Below, piece by piece: positions 1 through 8,805 of a DNA stretch of 64,000 nt. A model generated the notes under the pieces. That model was not told where the DNA came from. It did no database searches and saw only the letters and a list, made by a program, of their open reading frames with translations. Within the stretch, counting starts at the first letter, position 1. Every line of letters begins with the position of its first letter. This stretch comes from Nocardia asteroides (GTDB lineage: Bacteria; Actinomycetota; Actinomycetes; Mycobacteriales; Mycobacteriaceae), in NCBI RefSeq assembly GCF_021183625.1, contig NZ_CP089214.1, forward strand, positions 5,022,001-5,086,000. The letters are read 5' to 3'. Position numbers and translations under genes: made by a program.

Positions 1-660
1 GACGTCGTTCAGGATGTCGAGCCGCTCGCGCGCGCCCTCGTCCCTGCTGTCGAAGATGAAGCGGTGCGCGTTCACGATCGCGGCCGGGCCGAAGTAGCTG
101 CCGTCGTGCCAGTACACCGGGCACGAGGTGGTGCAGCAGGCGCAGAGGATGCACTTGGTGGTGTCGTCGAACCTGGCCCGATCGGCCTGGCTCTGGATCC
201 GCTCGCGGGTCGGCTCGTTGCCCGAGGTCATCAGGTAGGGCTTCACCGCGCGGAACGCGTCGAAGAACGGCTCCATGTTCACGATGAGGTCCTTCTCCAC
301 CGGCAGGCCGCGGATCGGCTCGACGGAGACGGTGATGCTCTTGCCGTCCTTGGGCAGCATGTCCTTCATCAGGACCTTGCAGGCCAGCCGGTTCACCCCG
401 TTGATCCGCATGGCGTCGGAGCCGCAGACCCCGTGCGCGCAGGAGCGGCGGAAGGTGAGCGTGCCGTCCAGGTAGGACTTGATGTAGGTCAGCACGTTCA
501 GGAACCGGTCGGTGGTGAGCACCGGCACCTGGAACGACTCCCAGTGCGCGCCGAGGTCGTCCTCCGGGTTGAACCGCGCCACCTTGACGGTGATCATGGT
601 CGAACCCTCCGGCACCGGCGCAGCGGCGGCCGGCGTCGACTTGTCCAGTACGGCAGTCAT
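1..660 (-). CDS. sdhB: Succinate dehydrogenase iron-sulfur subunit (partial)
   Basis: Electron-transfer subunit of complex II; it passes electrons from the SdhA flavin through Fe-S clusters to the membrane anchor. The visible 220 codons start at ATG 660 and run off the left edge without a stop, so the C-terminus is missing. The [2Fe-2S] ligand stretch SCAHGVCGSDAM and the later cysteine motif CILCACCTTSCPV, a [4Fe-4S]/[3Fe-4S] signature, are both readable. The start overlaps the sdhA stop by one base (TGATG), so translation is probably coupled. It is the last gene of the sdhCDAB operon. Identification is secure. Confidence 0.96.
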   Translation of the reverse strand, partial: MTAVLDKSTPAAAAPVPEGSTMITVKVARFNPEDDLGAHWESFQVPVLTTDRFLNVLTYIKSYLDGTLTFRRSCAHGVCGSDAMRINGVNRLACKVLMKDMLPKDGKSITVSVEPIRGLPVEKDLIVNMEPFFDAFRAVKPYLMTSGNEPTRERIQSQADRARFDDTTKCILCACCTTSCPVYWHDGSYFGPAAIVNAHRFIFDSRDEGARERLDILNDV

Positions 661-2429
661 CAGTACTTACGCTCCATCGGCTCGTAGCGGGTCTGCACGA
701 CCGGCTTGAAGTCGAGGCGGATGTCGGAGAGCAGCTCCGCGCCCTCCTTGTACGCCATCGTGTGCCGCATGAAGTTGACGTCGTCCCGGTCCGGGTAGTC
801 CTCGCGGGCGTGCCCGCCGCGCGACTCCTTGCGGTTCAGCGCGCCGACGACGGTGACCTCGGCCAGCTCCAGCAGGAAGCCGAGCTCGACCGCCTCGAGC
901 AGGTCGCTGTTGTATCGCTTGCCCTTGTCCTGCACGGTGATCCGCGCGTAACGCTCCTTGAGCGTGTGGATGTCGGTCAGCGCCTGCTTCAGCGTGTCCT
1001 CGGTGCGGAACACCGACGCGTTGTTGTCCATCGACCGCTGCAGCTCGGTGCGGATGTCGGCCACCCGCTCGTTGCCGTGGTCGGAGAGGATCAGCGCGAG
1101 CCAGTCCTGCACCATGGCCGCCGGGTTCTCCGGCAGCTCGACGAACTCGGAGCGCTCCGCGTACTCGGCGGCGGCGATGCCCGCCCGCCTGCCGAAGACG
1201 TTGATGTCGAGCAGCGAGTTGGTGCCGAGCCGGTTGGCGCCGTGCACCGAGACGCAGGCGCACTCGCCCGCGGCGTACAGCCCGGGCACCACGTTCTCGT
1301 TGTCGCGCAGCACCTCGCCGCGGATCCGGGTCGGGATGCCGCCCATCACGTAGTGACAGGTCGGGAATACCGGGACCAGCTCCTTCACCGGGTCGACCCC
1401 GAGGTAGGTGCGGGAGAACTCGGTGATGTCGGGCAGCTTCTCCTCGAGCACGTCCGCGCCGAGGTGGGTCACGTCGATGTAGACGTAGTCCTTGTTCGGG
1501 CCCGCGCCGCGGCCCTCCAGCACCTCGAGCACCATCGAGCGGGCGACGATGTCGCGCGGCGCGAGGTCCTTGATGGTGGGGGCGTAGCGCTCCATGAAGC
1601 GCTCGCCCTCGGCGTTGCGCAGGATGCCGCCCTCGCCGCGGACCGCCTCGGAGATCAGGATGCCGAGCCCGGCCAGCCCCGTGGGATGGAACTGGTGGAA
1701 CTCCATGTCCTCCAGCGGCAGCCCCTTGCGGAACACGATGGCCATGCCGTCGCCGGTCAGGGTGTGCGCGTTCGAGGTGGTCTTGTACATCCGGCCGGAG
1801 CCGCCGGTGGCGAAGATGATCGACTTCGCGTGGAAGACGTGCAGCTCACCGGTGGCCAGCTCGTAGGCGACGATGCCGGTGGCGACCGGGCCGTGGTCGG
1901 TCTCGGTGAGCACCAGGTCGAGCGCGTAGTACTCGTTGAAGAACTCCACGTCGTGCTTGACGCAGTTCTGGTACAGCGTCTGCAGGATCATGTGGCCGGT
2001 GCGGTCCGCGGCGTAGCAGGCGCGGCGCACCGGCGCCTTGCCGTGGTCGCGGGTGTGCCCGCCGAAGCGGCGCTGGTCGATCCGGCCCTCGGGGGTCCGG
2101 TTGAACGGAAGCCCCATCTTCTCCAGGTCGAGCACCGCGTCGATGGCCTCCTTGGCCATGATCTCGGCGGCGTCCTGGTCGACGATGTAGTCGCCACCCT
2201 TGACGGTGTCGAAGGTGTGCCACTCCCAGTTGTCTTCTTCGACGTTGGCCAGCGCCGCGCACATGCCGCCCTGGGCCGCGCCGGTGTGGCTGCGGGTCGG
2301 GTACAGCTTGGTCAGGACCGCGGTCCTGGCGCGCGGCCCCGCCTCGATCGCCGCGCGCATGCCCGCGCCGCCCGCACCGACGATCAGGACGTCGTAGCGG
2401 TGCTCTTGAACAGGACGAATTTCTGTCAT
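660..2429 (-). CDS. sdhA: Succinate dehydrogenase flavoprotein subunit
   Basis: Catalytic subunit of complex II (589 aa), oxidising succinate to fumarate in the TCA cycle. The N-terminal dinucleotide-binding motif VGAGGAGMRAA (about residues 17-27) is followed by RSHTGAAQGGM, which carries the histidine normally linked covalently to FAD. Active-site stretches GGHTRDHGK and HGANRLGTNSLLD are intact, and length is normal for the family. The gene sits 15 nt after sdhD and overlaps sdhB by one base, so all four subunits are probably one transcript. No oddities seen. Confidence 0.97.
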   Translation of the reverse strand: MTEIRPVQEHRYDVLIVGAGGAGMRAAIEAGPRARTAVLTKLYPTRSHTGAAQGGMCAALANVEEDNWEWHTFDTVKGGDYIVDQDAAEIMAKEAIDAVLDLEKMGLPFNRTPEGRIDQRRFGGHTRDHGKAPVRRACYAADRTGHMILQTLYQNCVKHDVEFFNEYYALDLVLTETDHGPVATGIVAYELATGELHVFHAKSIIFATGGSGRMYKTTSNAHTLTGDGMAIVFRKGLPLEDMEFHQFHPTGLAGLGILISEAVRGEGGILRNAEGERFMERYAPTIKDLAPRDIVARSMVLEVLEGRGAGPNKDYVYIDVTHLGADVLEEKLPDITEFSRTYLGVDPVKELVPVFPTCHYVMGGIPTRIRGEVLRDNENVVPGLYAAGECACVSVHGANRLGTNSLLDINVFGRRAGIAAAEYAERSEFVELPENPAAMVQDWLALILSDHGNERVADIRTELQRSMDNNASVFRTEDTLKQALTDIHTLKERYARITVQDKGKRYNSDLLEAVELGFLLELAEVTVVGALNRKESRGGHAREDYPDRDDVNFMRHTMAYKEGAELLSDIRLDFKPVVQTRYEPMERKY

Positions 2430-2444
2430 CGAGGGTGCCTGTTC

Positions 2445-2876
2445 CTAACTGATGTTGGGGTCGAAGGTGAAGATGACGTACGTGCCGACGCTGACGATCA
2501 GGATGATCGAGATCGCGAGCAGCGAGTTCAGCCAGAACCGGGTCGAGTCCTTGCGGGAGTAGTCCGCGATCACGGTGCGCAGCCCGTTGCCGCCGTGCAG
2601 CTGGGCGAGCCAGAGCATCGACAGGTCCCAGACCTGCCAGAACGGGCTGGACCAGCGGCCTGCCACGAAGGCGAAGTTGAGCCGCTTCACGCCGCCGTCG
2701 AGCAGCAGCATGATCGACATGTGGCCGATCACGAGCACGATCAGCAGCAGCCCGGAGAAGCGCATGAACAGCCAGGCGTACTTCTCGAAGTTGCTGCTCG
2801 CCCGGCCGCGCGGCGAGCGCGGCAGATCGAGGCTGGCCGGGCGGTCGTAGGACTTGCCGAGGACGGGTGCAGACAT
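2445..2876 (-). CDS. sdhD: Succinate dehydrogenase hydrophobic membrane anchor subunit
   Basis: Small anchor subunit of complex II (143 aa). It has three hydrophobic helices (roughly residues 33-55, 80-100 and 112-138) and lies between sdhC and sdhA, as in mycobacteria. The soluble N-terminus contains RSPRGRASSNFEKYAW, a pattern seen in actinobacterial SdhD. ATG 2876 lies one base after the sdhC stop, so the two anchors are probably translationally coupled. Function is inferred from position, topology and resemblance to the mycobacterial subunit. Confidence 0.9.
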   Translation of the reverse strand: MSAPVLGKSYDRPASLDLPRSPRGRASSNFEKYAWLFMRFSGLLLIVLVIGHMSIMLLLDGGVKRLNFAFVAGRWSSPFWQVWDLSMLWLAQLHGGNGLRTVIADYSRKDSTRFWLNSLLAISIILIVSVGTYVIFTFDPNIS

Positions 2877-2877
2877 C

Positions 2878-3276
2878 TCAGTGCTCCGTGAAGAGGTAGA
2901 AGAACATCCGGCCGATGGCGCCGCCGGCCAGCACCGCGGTGACGCCGAGGATGATCCAGAGCATCAGCTTCTGGTAGCGCGGCCCCTGCGACCAGAAGTC
3001 GACCAGGATGACCCGCACGCCGTTCAGCGCGTGGAAGAGCACGCAGACGACGAGTCCCATCTCCATGAGCGCGACGAGCGGGTTCTTGTAGGTCTCGATC
3101 GTGTCGTTGTAGGCCTCGGGGCTCACCCGGACGAGGGCCGTGTCCAGCACGTGGACGAAAAGGAAGAAGAACAGCGTGACGCCGGTGATCCGATGCAGCG
3201 CCCAGGACCACATTCCGGGGTCGCCTCGGTACAGCGTCTTCCGCTTCGGCTGAGCCGGAGCTTCGATCGTGGTCAT
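2878..3276 (-). CDS. sdhC: Succinate dehydrogenase cytochrome b556 subunit
   Basis: Haem-binding anchor of complex II, 132 aa. Motif HRITGVTLFFFLFVHVLD covers the first helix with its conserved histidines; HALNGVRV in the second helix is a typical quinone/haem-region motif. I chose ATG 3276 (MTTIEAP) because GGAGG at 3288-3292 is well placed as its ribosome-binding site. A TTG at 3294 would add six residues but would place that GGAGG inside the gene. First gene of sdhCDAB; the upstream spacer holds a weak iron-box-like sequence. Confidence 0.93.
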   Translation of the reverse strand: MTTIEAPAQPKRKTLYRGDPGMWSWALHRITGVTLFFFLFVHVLDTALVRVSPEAYNDTIETYKNPLVALMEMGLVVCVLFHALNGVRVILVDFWSQGPRYQKLMLWIILGVTAVLAGGAIGRMFFYLFTEH

Positions 3277-3762
3277 AGCGTGCGGTGCCTCCAACGTCGT
3301 TGATGGACCCGGTCACAGATCCGACGCCGGCTGCGTGGAGGGGGCGAATGCCCAGGTGGCTGCGCTCCGGCCCGCCGCCGGGAAACTGAACCGTTCTGCG
3401 ATCGACTCTAATCCTCCGGGTTTGCCGGAACTAATTCGGCGTGCCGTGCGTTGCGCGACACCCGTTCGAGTTAGGCTTACCTTTGTCGCAGCGGAAAGGG
3501 TTGTCGTGCGGCCTCCGCACGCCCGCTTCCGGCCCGCCGGAGTGGGTGCTCCCGCCCCCGTTCCGGGGTCCAAATCCCCTGTACCGCAGGGAAAAATGGG
3601 AGTAAACCGGGATCGTTCCCCGAGTTCTCCGCATTCCGTTCCGGAAGCGGGGTGGTGATGCGCTGCTCGGTATTGCGGACCGGCGCAATGTGGAAAATGT
3701 CTCACCGCGTTGCCGCGTTCACCCGGAAAGCTACTCGGCGGTAATGGAGAAACCGAAAGTGG
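3277..3762. other. Divergent spacer between sdhC and cdd
   Basis: About 480 bp with no convincing gene on either strand. It must contain the promoters of sdhCDAB (leftward) and cdd-deoA (rightward). The stretch 3471-3485 resembles half of an actinobacterial iron box. Composition is less GC-rich than neighbouring genes. No tRNA, terminator or small ORF with a ribosome-binding site was seen. Confidence 0.6.
3466..3484. promoter_or_regulatory. Weak candidate IdeR/DtxR iron box
   Basis: The 19-mer TCGAGTTAGGCTTACCTTT matches the iron-box consensus TTAGGTTAGGCTAACCTAA at 13 of 19 positions. The right two-thirds matches well and the left arm is poor. It lies about 190 bp upstream of sdhC. An iron link would make sense because complex II is Fe-S and haem rich. 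The match is weak and this is only a candidate. Confidence 0.3.
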
Positions 3763-4170
3763 GTGCGGATGACGATCGACTGGACGGCCCTGCGCGCGAA
3801 CGCACGCGACGCCATGGAACGAGCCTACGCGCCCTATTCGCGCTTCCCGGTCGGCGCGGCCGCGCTGGCCGGAGACCGGGTGGTCACCGGCTGCAACGTG
3901 GAGAACGTGTCCTACGGCCTCGGGCTGTGCGCGGAGTGCGTGCTGGTCGGCACTGCCGTCGCCACCGGCGCCGGGCGGCTGCGCGCGGTGTCGGTCTGCG
4001 ACTCCAGGGGCGCGATCCTGATGCCGTGCGGCCGCTGCAGGCAGGTGCTCTACGAGCACGGCGGCGCGGAGCTGCTGATCGATCACCCGTCCGGGCCGAA
4101 ACGCCTCGGCGAGCTGCTGCCCGACGCCTTCGGACCGGACGATCTCGCCGCGGGCGAGCGGCAGCGCTGA
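3763..4170 (+). CDS. cdd: Cytidine deaminase
   Basis: Deaminates cytidine and deoxycytidine to uridine and deoxyuridine in pyrimidine salvage. The protein (135 aa) has the zinc and catalytic motif CAEC (around residues 55-58) and the second zinc motif PCGRCRQ (around 89-95), plus the N-terminal substrate stretch YAPYSRFPVGAA. GTG 3763 (MRMTID) and ATG 3769 (MTIDW) are both possible; GGAGA at 3746-3750 fits the GTG slightly better. It precedes deoA by 40 nt on the same strand, forming a nucleoside-salvage unit as in M. tuberculosis. Confidence 0.95.
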   Translation: MRMTIDWTALRANARDAMERAYAPYSRFPVGAAALAGDRVVTGCNVENVSYGLGLCAECVLVGTAVATGAGRLRAVSVCDSRGAILMPCGRCRQVLYEHGGAELLIDHPSGPKRLGELLPDAFGPDDLAAGERQR

Positions 4171-4210
4171 GCCCCGGCACCGGCGGCGCCGCTGTGCCAC
4201 ACTCGGCCGC

Positions 4211-5500
4211 GTGAGGGCACTCGACGCGGTTTCGATCATCACGGCCAAGCGCGACGGCGGCGAGCTCGCCGACGAGCAGATCGACTGGGTCGTCGACGCC
4301 TACACCCGCGGCGCGGTGGCCGACGAGCAGATGGCCGCGCTGGCCATGGCGATCGTCTGGCGCGGGCTCGACCGCAGGGAGACGGCGCGCTGGACCGCCG
4401 CCATGATCGCCTCCGGGCAGCGAATGGACTTCACCGACCTGCCCCGGCCGACCGTGGACAAGCACTCCACCGGCGGGGTCGGGGACAAGATCACGCTCCC
4501 GCTCACGCCGCTGGTCGCGGCCTGCGGCGCGGCGGTGCCGCAGCTCTCCGGGCGCGGGCTCGGGCACACCGGCGGCACGCTGGACAAGCTGGAGGCGATC
4601 CCGGGCTGGCAGGCCGACATCCCGGTCACCCGGATGCGCGAGCTGCTGGCCGACCCGGCGATCGGCGCGGTGATCTGCGCGGCGGGCGCCGGGCTCGCCC
4701 CGGCGGACCGCAAGCTGTACGCGCTGCGCGATGTCACCGGGACGGTGGAGTCGGTGCCGCTGCTCGCCAGCTCGATCATGAGCAAGAAGATCGCCGAGGG
4801 CACCGCGGCGCTGGTGCTCGATGTCAAGGTCGGGGCGGGCGCCTTCCTGCCCGACCTGGACGACGCGCGGGTACTCGCCCGCACCATGGTCGAGCTCGGC
4901 ACCGACGCCGGGGTGCGCACCACCGCCCTGCTCACCGACATGGCGGCCCCGCTCGGCCGCACCGCGGGCAATGCGCTCGAGGTCGCCGAATCGGTCGAGG
5001 TGCTCGCGGGCGGTGGCCCGGAGGACGTGGTCGCGCTGACCCTCGCGCTCGCCCGCGAGATGGTCGCCGCCGCCGGGCTGGAGGCCGACCCGGCCGAGGT
5101 CCTTGCCTCCGGGCGGGCGATGGACCACTGGCGGGCCATGATCGCCGCCCAGGGCGGTGACCCGGACGCCGCGCTGCCGCGCGCGGCGCACACCGAGACC
5201 GTCACCGCCGCCGCCGATGGTGTGCTCACCCGGCTCGACGCCCGCGCGGTCGGCGACGCCGCCTGGCGCCTCGGCGCGGGCCGGGCCCGCCAGGGCGATC
5301 CGGTGCAGGCGGGCGCGGGCGTGGTCATGCACGCCAAGCCCGGCGAGCGGGTCCGCGCGGGCGCCCCCCTCTTCACCCTGCACACCGACACCCCCGACGC
5401 CTTCGCCCGTGCCCGGGCCGCACTGGACAACGCCACCACCATCGACCCCGAAGCGGGCGTCGCCCCCGCGGGTCCCCTGATCCTCGATCGGATCGACTGA
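4211..5500 (+). CDS. deoA: Thymidine phosphorylase
   Basis: Phosphorolyses thymidine and deoxyuridine to the free base and deoxyribose-1-phosphate. The 429-aa protein has the phosphate/substrate signature KHSTGGVGDK (about residues 83-92) and SGRGLGHTGGTLDKLE (about 112-127), both diagnostic of pyrimidine-nucleoside phosphorylases. Start is GTG 4211, just after the cdd stop. Together with cdd it converts deoxycytidine to uracil, which Upp (10357-10980) can recycle to UMP. Confidence 0.96.
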   Translation: MRALDAVSIITAKRDGGELADEQIDWVVDAYTRGAVADEQMAALAMAIVWRGLDRRETARWTAAMIASGQRMDFTDLPRPTVDKHSTGGVGDKITLPLTPLVAACGAAVPQLSGRGLGHTGGTLDKLEAIPGWQADIPVTRMRELLADPAIGAVICAAGAGLAPADRKLYALRDVTGTVESVPLLASSIMSKKIAEGTAALVLDVKVGAGAFLPDLDDARVLARTMVELGTDAGVRTTALLTDMAAPLGRTAGNALEVAESVEVLAGGGPEDVVALTLALAREMVAAAGLEADPAEVLASGRAMDHWRAMIAAQGGDPDAALPRAAHTETVTAAADGVLTRLDARAVGDAAWRLGAGRARQGDPVQAGAGVVMHAKPGERVRAGAPLFTLHTDTPDAFARARAALDNATTIDPEAGVAPAGPLILDRID

Positions 5501-5706
5501 CGCCGCCCGCCGCCGCCGGACACCCGCCGACCGGGCGGTGCCCATCGCGCTCGCGGGGGGCGGGCGCACCCGCCGGCCGCGGGCGTGGCCGGAGCGCGCT
5601 CTGCGCGGTGACGCCGCGGCCAACCGGAACCGGCCCGGGGGCGAGCGCCCGGTGAACCAGCACTGCCACAGCCGGTAACCAGCGGTACGCGGGCGCCGTC
5701 GGCGGC
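5501..5706 (+). other. Spacer between deoA and add
   Basis: Very GC-rich, with no supported gene. It ends in the add promoter. Several short G/C inverted repeats are present but none has a clear terminator form. Confidence 0.5.
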
Positions 5707-5712
5707 TAACGT
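5707..5712 (+). promoter_or_regulatory. Leaderless-type -10 box of add
   Basis: TAACGT, then exactly 6 nt, then ATG 5719. There is no ribosome-binding site. The same arrangement recurs before many genes in this window. Confidence 0.6.
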
Positions 5713-5718
5713 TGGGTC

Positions 5719-6816
5719 ATGACAGGACCGATGCCGCTCACCCTCGCCTCGATCCGCCGCGCGCCGAAGGCGCTGCTGCACGACCACCTGGACGGTGGCC
5801 TGCGCCCCGCAACGGTGCTCGAACTGGCAGGCGAGTGTGGCTACGACGAGCTACCGGCCGCCGACGCGGCGAGCCTCGCCACCTGGTTCCGCGATGCCGC
5901 CGACAGCGGTTCGCTGGAGCGCTACCTGGAGACCTTCGCGCACACCGTCGCCGTCATGCAGACCCCGGACGGGCTGCGCCGGGTCGCCCGCGAGTGCGTC
6001 GAGGACCTCGCCGCGGACGGCGTGGTCTACGCGGAGGTGCGCTTCGCGCCGGAGCAGCACCTGGCCCGCGGCCTCACCCTGGACGAGGTGGTCGAGCACA
6101 CCCTGGCCGGCTTCCGCGAGGGCGAGGAGCTGGTCGCGGCGGCCGGCGGCCGGATCACCGTGGTCTGCCTGCTCACCGCCATGCGGCACGCGGCCCGCTC
6201 GCGCGAGATCGCCGAGCTCACCGTGCGCTTCCGGGACCGCGGCGTCGGCGGCTTCGACATCGCGGGCGCCGAGGTGGGGTACCCGCCCACCCGGCACCTG
6301 GACGCCTTCGAGTACATGCGGGCCAACAGCGCGCACTTCACCATCCACGCGGGCGAGGCATTCGGGCTGCCGTCGATCCACGAGGCGCTGGCCTACTGCG
6401 GCTGCGACCGGCTCGGCCACGGGGTGCGGATCACCGACGACATCTCCGTGCCCGGCTCGGTCGCCGACGCCCAGCTGGGGCTGGTGGCGAAGTACGTGCG
6501 GGACACGAGGATCCCGTTGGAGCTCTGTCCCTCGTCCAATGTGCAGACCGGCGCCGTCCCCTCGCTGGACAAGCACCCGTTCGACCTGCTCGCCCGGCTC
6601 CGCTTCCGGGTCACGGTGAACACCGACAACCGGCTGATGAGCGACACCACCATGAGCAAGGAGATGCTCAAGCTGGTGCAGACCTTCGGCTACGGCTGGA
6701 GCGATCTGGAGCGCTTCACCATCAACGCGATGAAGTCGGCGTTCATCCCGTTCCCGGACCGGCTGAAGATCATCGACGACGTGATCAAGCCGGGCTACGC
6801 GGTGATGCTCGGCTAG
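5719..6816 (+). CDS. add: Adenosine deaminase
   Basis: Converts adenosine and deoxyadenosine to inosine and deoxyinosine. The 365-aa protein shows HDHLDGGLRP near residue 17 (paired histidine zinc ligands), FTIHAGEAFG with the zinc His and catalytic Glu, RLGHGVRI, and the C-terminal zinc/catalytic segment VTVNTDNRLMS, where some other family members have an SxNTDDP pattern. Third gene of the salvage block, as in H37Rv. The ATG is fixed by a -10 hexamer 6 nt upstream, suggesting a leaderless transcript. Confidence 0.96.
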   Translation: MTGPMPLTLASIRRAPKALLHDHLDGGLRPATVLELAGECGYDELPAADAASLATWFRDAADSGSLERYLETFAHTVAVMQTPDGLRRVARECVEDLAADGVVYAEVRFAPEQHLARGLTLDEVVEHTLAGFREGEELVAAAGGRITVVCLLTAMRHAARSREIAELTVRFRDRGVGGFDIAGAEVGYPPTRHLDAFEYMRANSAHFTIHAGEAFGLPSIHEALAYCGCDRLGHGVRITDDISVPGSVADAQLGLVAKYVRDTRIPLELCPSSNVQTGAVPSLDKHPFDLLARLRFRVTVNTDNRLMSDTTMSKEMLKLVQTFGYGWSDLERFTINAMKSAFIPFPDRLKIIDDVIKPGYAVMLG

Positions 6817-6820
6817 CGGC

Positions 6821-8083
6821 TCACTTCCGCTGGTCGAGTTTGGTCTCGAACCAGGTCTCCAGCTCGCGCCACGCGGTGGCCTCGGCCTGGAACGGCGGGC
6901 TCGGGGCCAGCCGGGTCGGGTCCGGGTTGAGCAGGTAGGAGACGTACCAGCCGAGCGGGGTGGAGGGGGCGAGCGCCTTCTCCACCGCGTCGTCCTCGGC
7001 GTAGTCGGCGGCGTCGGTGAAGAGCTCGACGGCGAGGTCGAGCTGGTCGACGTCGACGGTGAGCGGGCCCTCGCCGAGGTCGTCGCCGAGACCGGGGAGC
7101 ACGTAGACGTTCTCGTCGGTGACCTCGACCTCCAGCGAGCCGTCGGTGGCCGCGGTCTGCACCTCGTCGTAGGTGCTCACCCGGGCCAGGTCGTGCTCGT
7201 GGTCGTCGGCGAGGTGCCTGGCCAGGGCGCGCTCCGAGTCGAAGACCGCGATGGAGCCGTCGCGGCCGAGGAAGATCGGCTCGTCGTCGAGGTAGCAGCG
7301 CAGGGTGAACCAGGTGCCGTCGGCGGTGATGATCTTGACCGGGTCGATGCCGACCTCGGCCCAGAACGACTCGTCCTCGTCGTCGTCGCTGTCCTCGGCG
7401 TCCTCGTCGTCGGCCTTGGTCAGATCGACGGCCTCGAACTCCTCGCTGTCCGCGGCGTCGTCGGCGTCGACCACGTTCTCCTCGGCGGCGAGCAGCTCGG
7501 CCTCGGCCACCGCGACCGCGTCGGCATCCACCTCGGGCGACTTCACCACGCCGTCGATGGCGTCGAGCACGCTGTCCCAGCCCTTGGCGATGGCGGCGCC
7601 GATCTGGTCCCAGAGCTCCTCGCCGTCGCGCCCGGTGAAGGCGTTCGGCCCGCCGGGCAGCGCGCCGAGCACCGGGTTCCCGCCGAAGAACTTGGTGACG
7701 GTGTCCAGCTCGCAGACCTCGCCGATGTTGCGCACCATCTCGAGCGTGTCTTCCAGCTCGGCGACGGTGTCGGAATCCGGGTCGGCCGCGGCCAGCTCGG
7801 GCACCCCGACCAGGTCGAAGCTGTGCTCCTCCTCCGGCTCCAGCTCCGCCGCGGACAGCGCGGCCACGACCTTCCAGGCCGGATGCTCGACGAGATCGTT
7901 GTCGGAGTCGGTGCGGATGAACGCGGCGAGCTCCGCGACGGACTCGAATCCGTACAGGCTGTCCTCGTGCCCGAGGAACGCCTCCCACTCGTCGTCACCG
8001 TCCCGCCAGCGCGGTGCCCAGAGGGTGACGAGATCGCCATCGGTCAGACCGAGCTCGATCGGGACGATGTCTCCAGAAGCCAT
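6821..8083 (-). CDS. Rv3311-like conserved hypothetical protein
   Basis: A 420-aa protein with no recognised catalytic motif. It is acidic, with a central Asp/Glu-rich low-complexity segment around residues 190-245, between two ordered regions that contain aromatic motifs such as LWAPRW near residue 22 and GWYVSYLLNPDP near the end. Length and position next to add match M. tuberculosis Rv3311; its function is not known to me. It is convergent with add, with 4 nt between stops. The start is supported by TAGGCT 7 nt upstream. Some databases label relatives 'primosomal protein', which I cannot support from sequence. Confidence 0.75.
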   Translation of the reverse strand: MASGDIVPIELGLTDGDLVTLWAPRWRDGDDEWEAFLGHEDSLYGFESVAELAAFIRTDSDNDLVEHPAWKVVAALSAAELEPEEEHSFDLVGVPELAAADPDSDTVAELEDTLEMVRNIGEVCELDTVTKFFGGNPVLGALPGGPNAFTGRDGEELWDQIGAAIAKGWDSVLDAIDGVVKSPEVDADAVAVAEAELLAAEENVVDADDAADSEEFEAVDLTKADDEDAEDSDDDEDESFWAEVGIDPVKIITADGTWFTLRCYLDDEPIFLGRDGSIAVFDSERALARHLADDHEHDLARVSTYDEVQTAATDGSLEVEVTDENVYVLPGLGDDLGEGPLTVDVDQLDLAVELFTDAADYAEDDAVEKALAPSTPLGWYVSYLLNPDPTRLAPSPPFQAEATAWRELETWFETKLDQRK

Positions 8084-8090
8084 GGGCGGA

Positions 8091-8096
8091 AGCCTA
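8091..8096 (-). promoter_or_regulatory. Leaderless-type -10 box of the Rv3311-like gene
   Basis: Reading leftward, TAGGCT lies 7 nt before ATG 8083. No ribosome-binding site is visible. Confidence 0.5.
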
Positions 8097-8116
8097 TCGA
8101 CCTTCCGGCTCAGGCA

Positions 8117-8458
8117 CTATCCCGCCTGCCCCGCCCCGCCCGCGGCACCGGGAGCCGGCTCGGGGGCGAACGACTCGTTCAGTGTCGCAACGACCTTCGA
8201 GCGCTGCCCGCCCGCCTCCTCCGCGGCCTGCCTGCACGCCCAGACGATGAGCCTGCCCACCTCGGCGGGGGAGAGCCCGGTGACGGCCTCGGAGAGCCGC
8301 AGCGCGGTGAGCGCGCCGTCGCTGTCCACCTCGACCTCGACCGCGCCGTCCTCGGTGGCGAACCGGCCGCGCACCTGCTTCAGCCCGTGCAGCGCCGCCT
8401 CCAACGCCTCCAGCTTGCTGGTCGCCTTCGCGACCAGCGCGTCCATCTCCGCGCTCAT
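8117..8458 (-). CDS. YbaB/EbfC-like small protein of a type VII secretion cassette
   Basis: A 113-aa protein. The N-terminal helix (residues 1-30) followed by strand-rich VEVEVDSDGALTALRLS resembles the YbaB/EbfC nucleoid-associated fold; the C-terminus is Ala/Gly/Pro-rich and probably disordered. Its ATG overlaps the upstream stop (ATGA), so it is coupled to the EspD-like gene. YbaB-like proteins accompany ESX-associated genes in Nocardia and Mycobacterium, where a chaperone or adaptor role is more likely than DNA binding. Function is inferred from context only. Confidence 0.6.
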   Translation of the reverse strand: MSAEMDALVAKATSKLEALEAALHGLKQVRGRFATEDGAVEVEVDSDGALTALRLSEAVTGLSPAEVGRLIVWACRQAAEEAGGQRSKVVATLNESFAPEPAPGAAGGAGQAG

Positions 8459-8805
8459 ACCGGCCTCATCCAGCTCGTCGGGCCGGTGTCCGCGTCGTCC
8501 ATCCGGTCGAGCTCGTCCACCGCCTGGTTACGGGTGGGCAGGCCGAGCCGGTCCAGGATGTCGGCGGGCATGCCCGCCTCGGTCAGCGCCTCGCGCCGCT
8601 TGGCCTTGGCCGCGATGGTGGAGCGCTTGGTGAGCCGCAGGATCTCGTCGGCGAGCGCCTGCGCGCCGTACCGGTACTCGCTGCGCTCGAAGCCGATCTC
8701 CACCGGCATGCCCTGATCGGTGGCGCGCACCGTGATGGTGCCCGCGCGATTGCTGCTGGCCGCCACGGTGACCGGCGGGACGCCGGGCCCCTGCTGCTCG
8801 CTCAC
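8455..8805 (-). CDS. EspD-like (DUF2694-type) ESX-associated protein
   Basis: A 116-aa protein. A strand region (GTITVRATDQGMPVEIGF) is followed by a helix (AQALADEILRLTKRSTIAAKAKRR) and a tail containing RLGLPT. The order and several residues recall M. tuberculosis EspD, where a similar strand region precedes LASEILVIADLARQKA and then WGLPS. GTG start overlaps the NlpC/P60 stop by 4 nt (GTGA). The resemblance is by eye and weak. If right, it would stabilise or chaperone the co-encoded substrates. Confidence 0.5.
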   Translation of the reverse strand: MSEQQGPGVPPVTVAASSNRAGTITVRATDQGMPVEIGFERSEYRYGAQALADEILRLTKRSTIAAKAKRREALTEAGMPADILDRLGLPTRNQAVDELDRMDDADTGPTSWMRPV

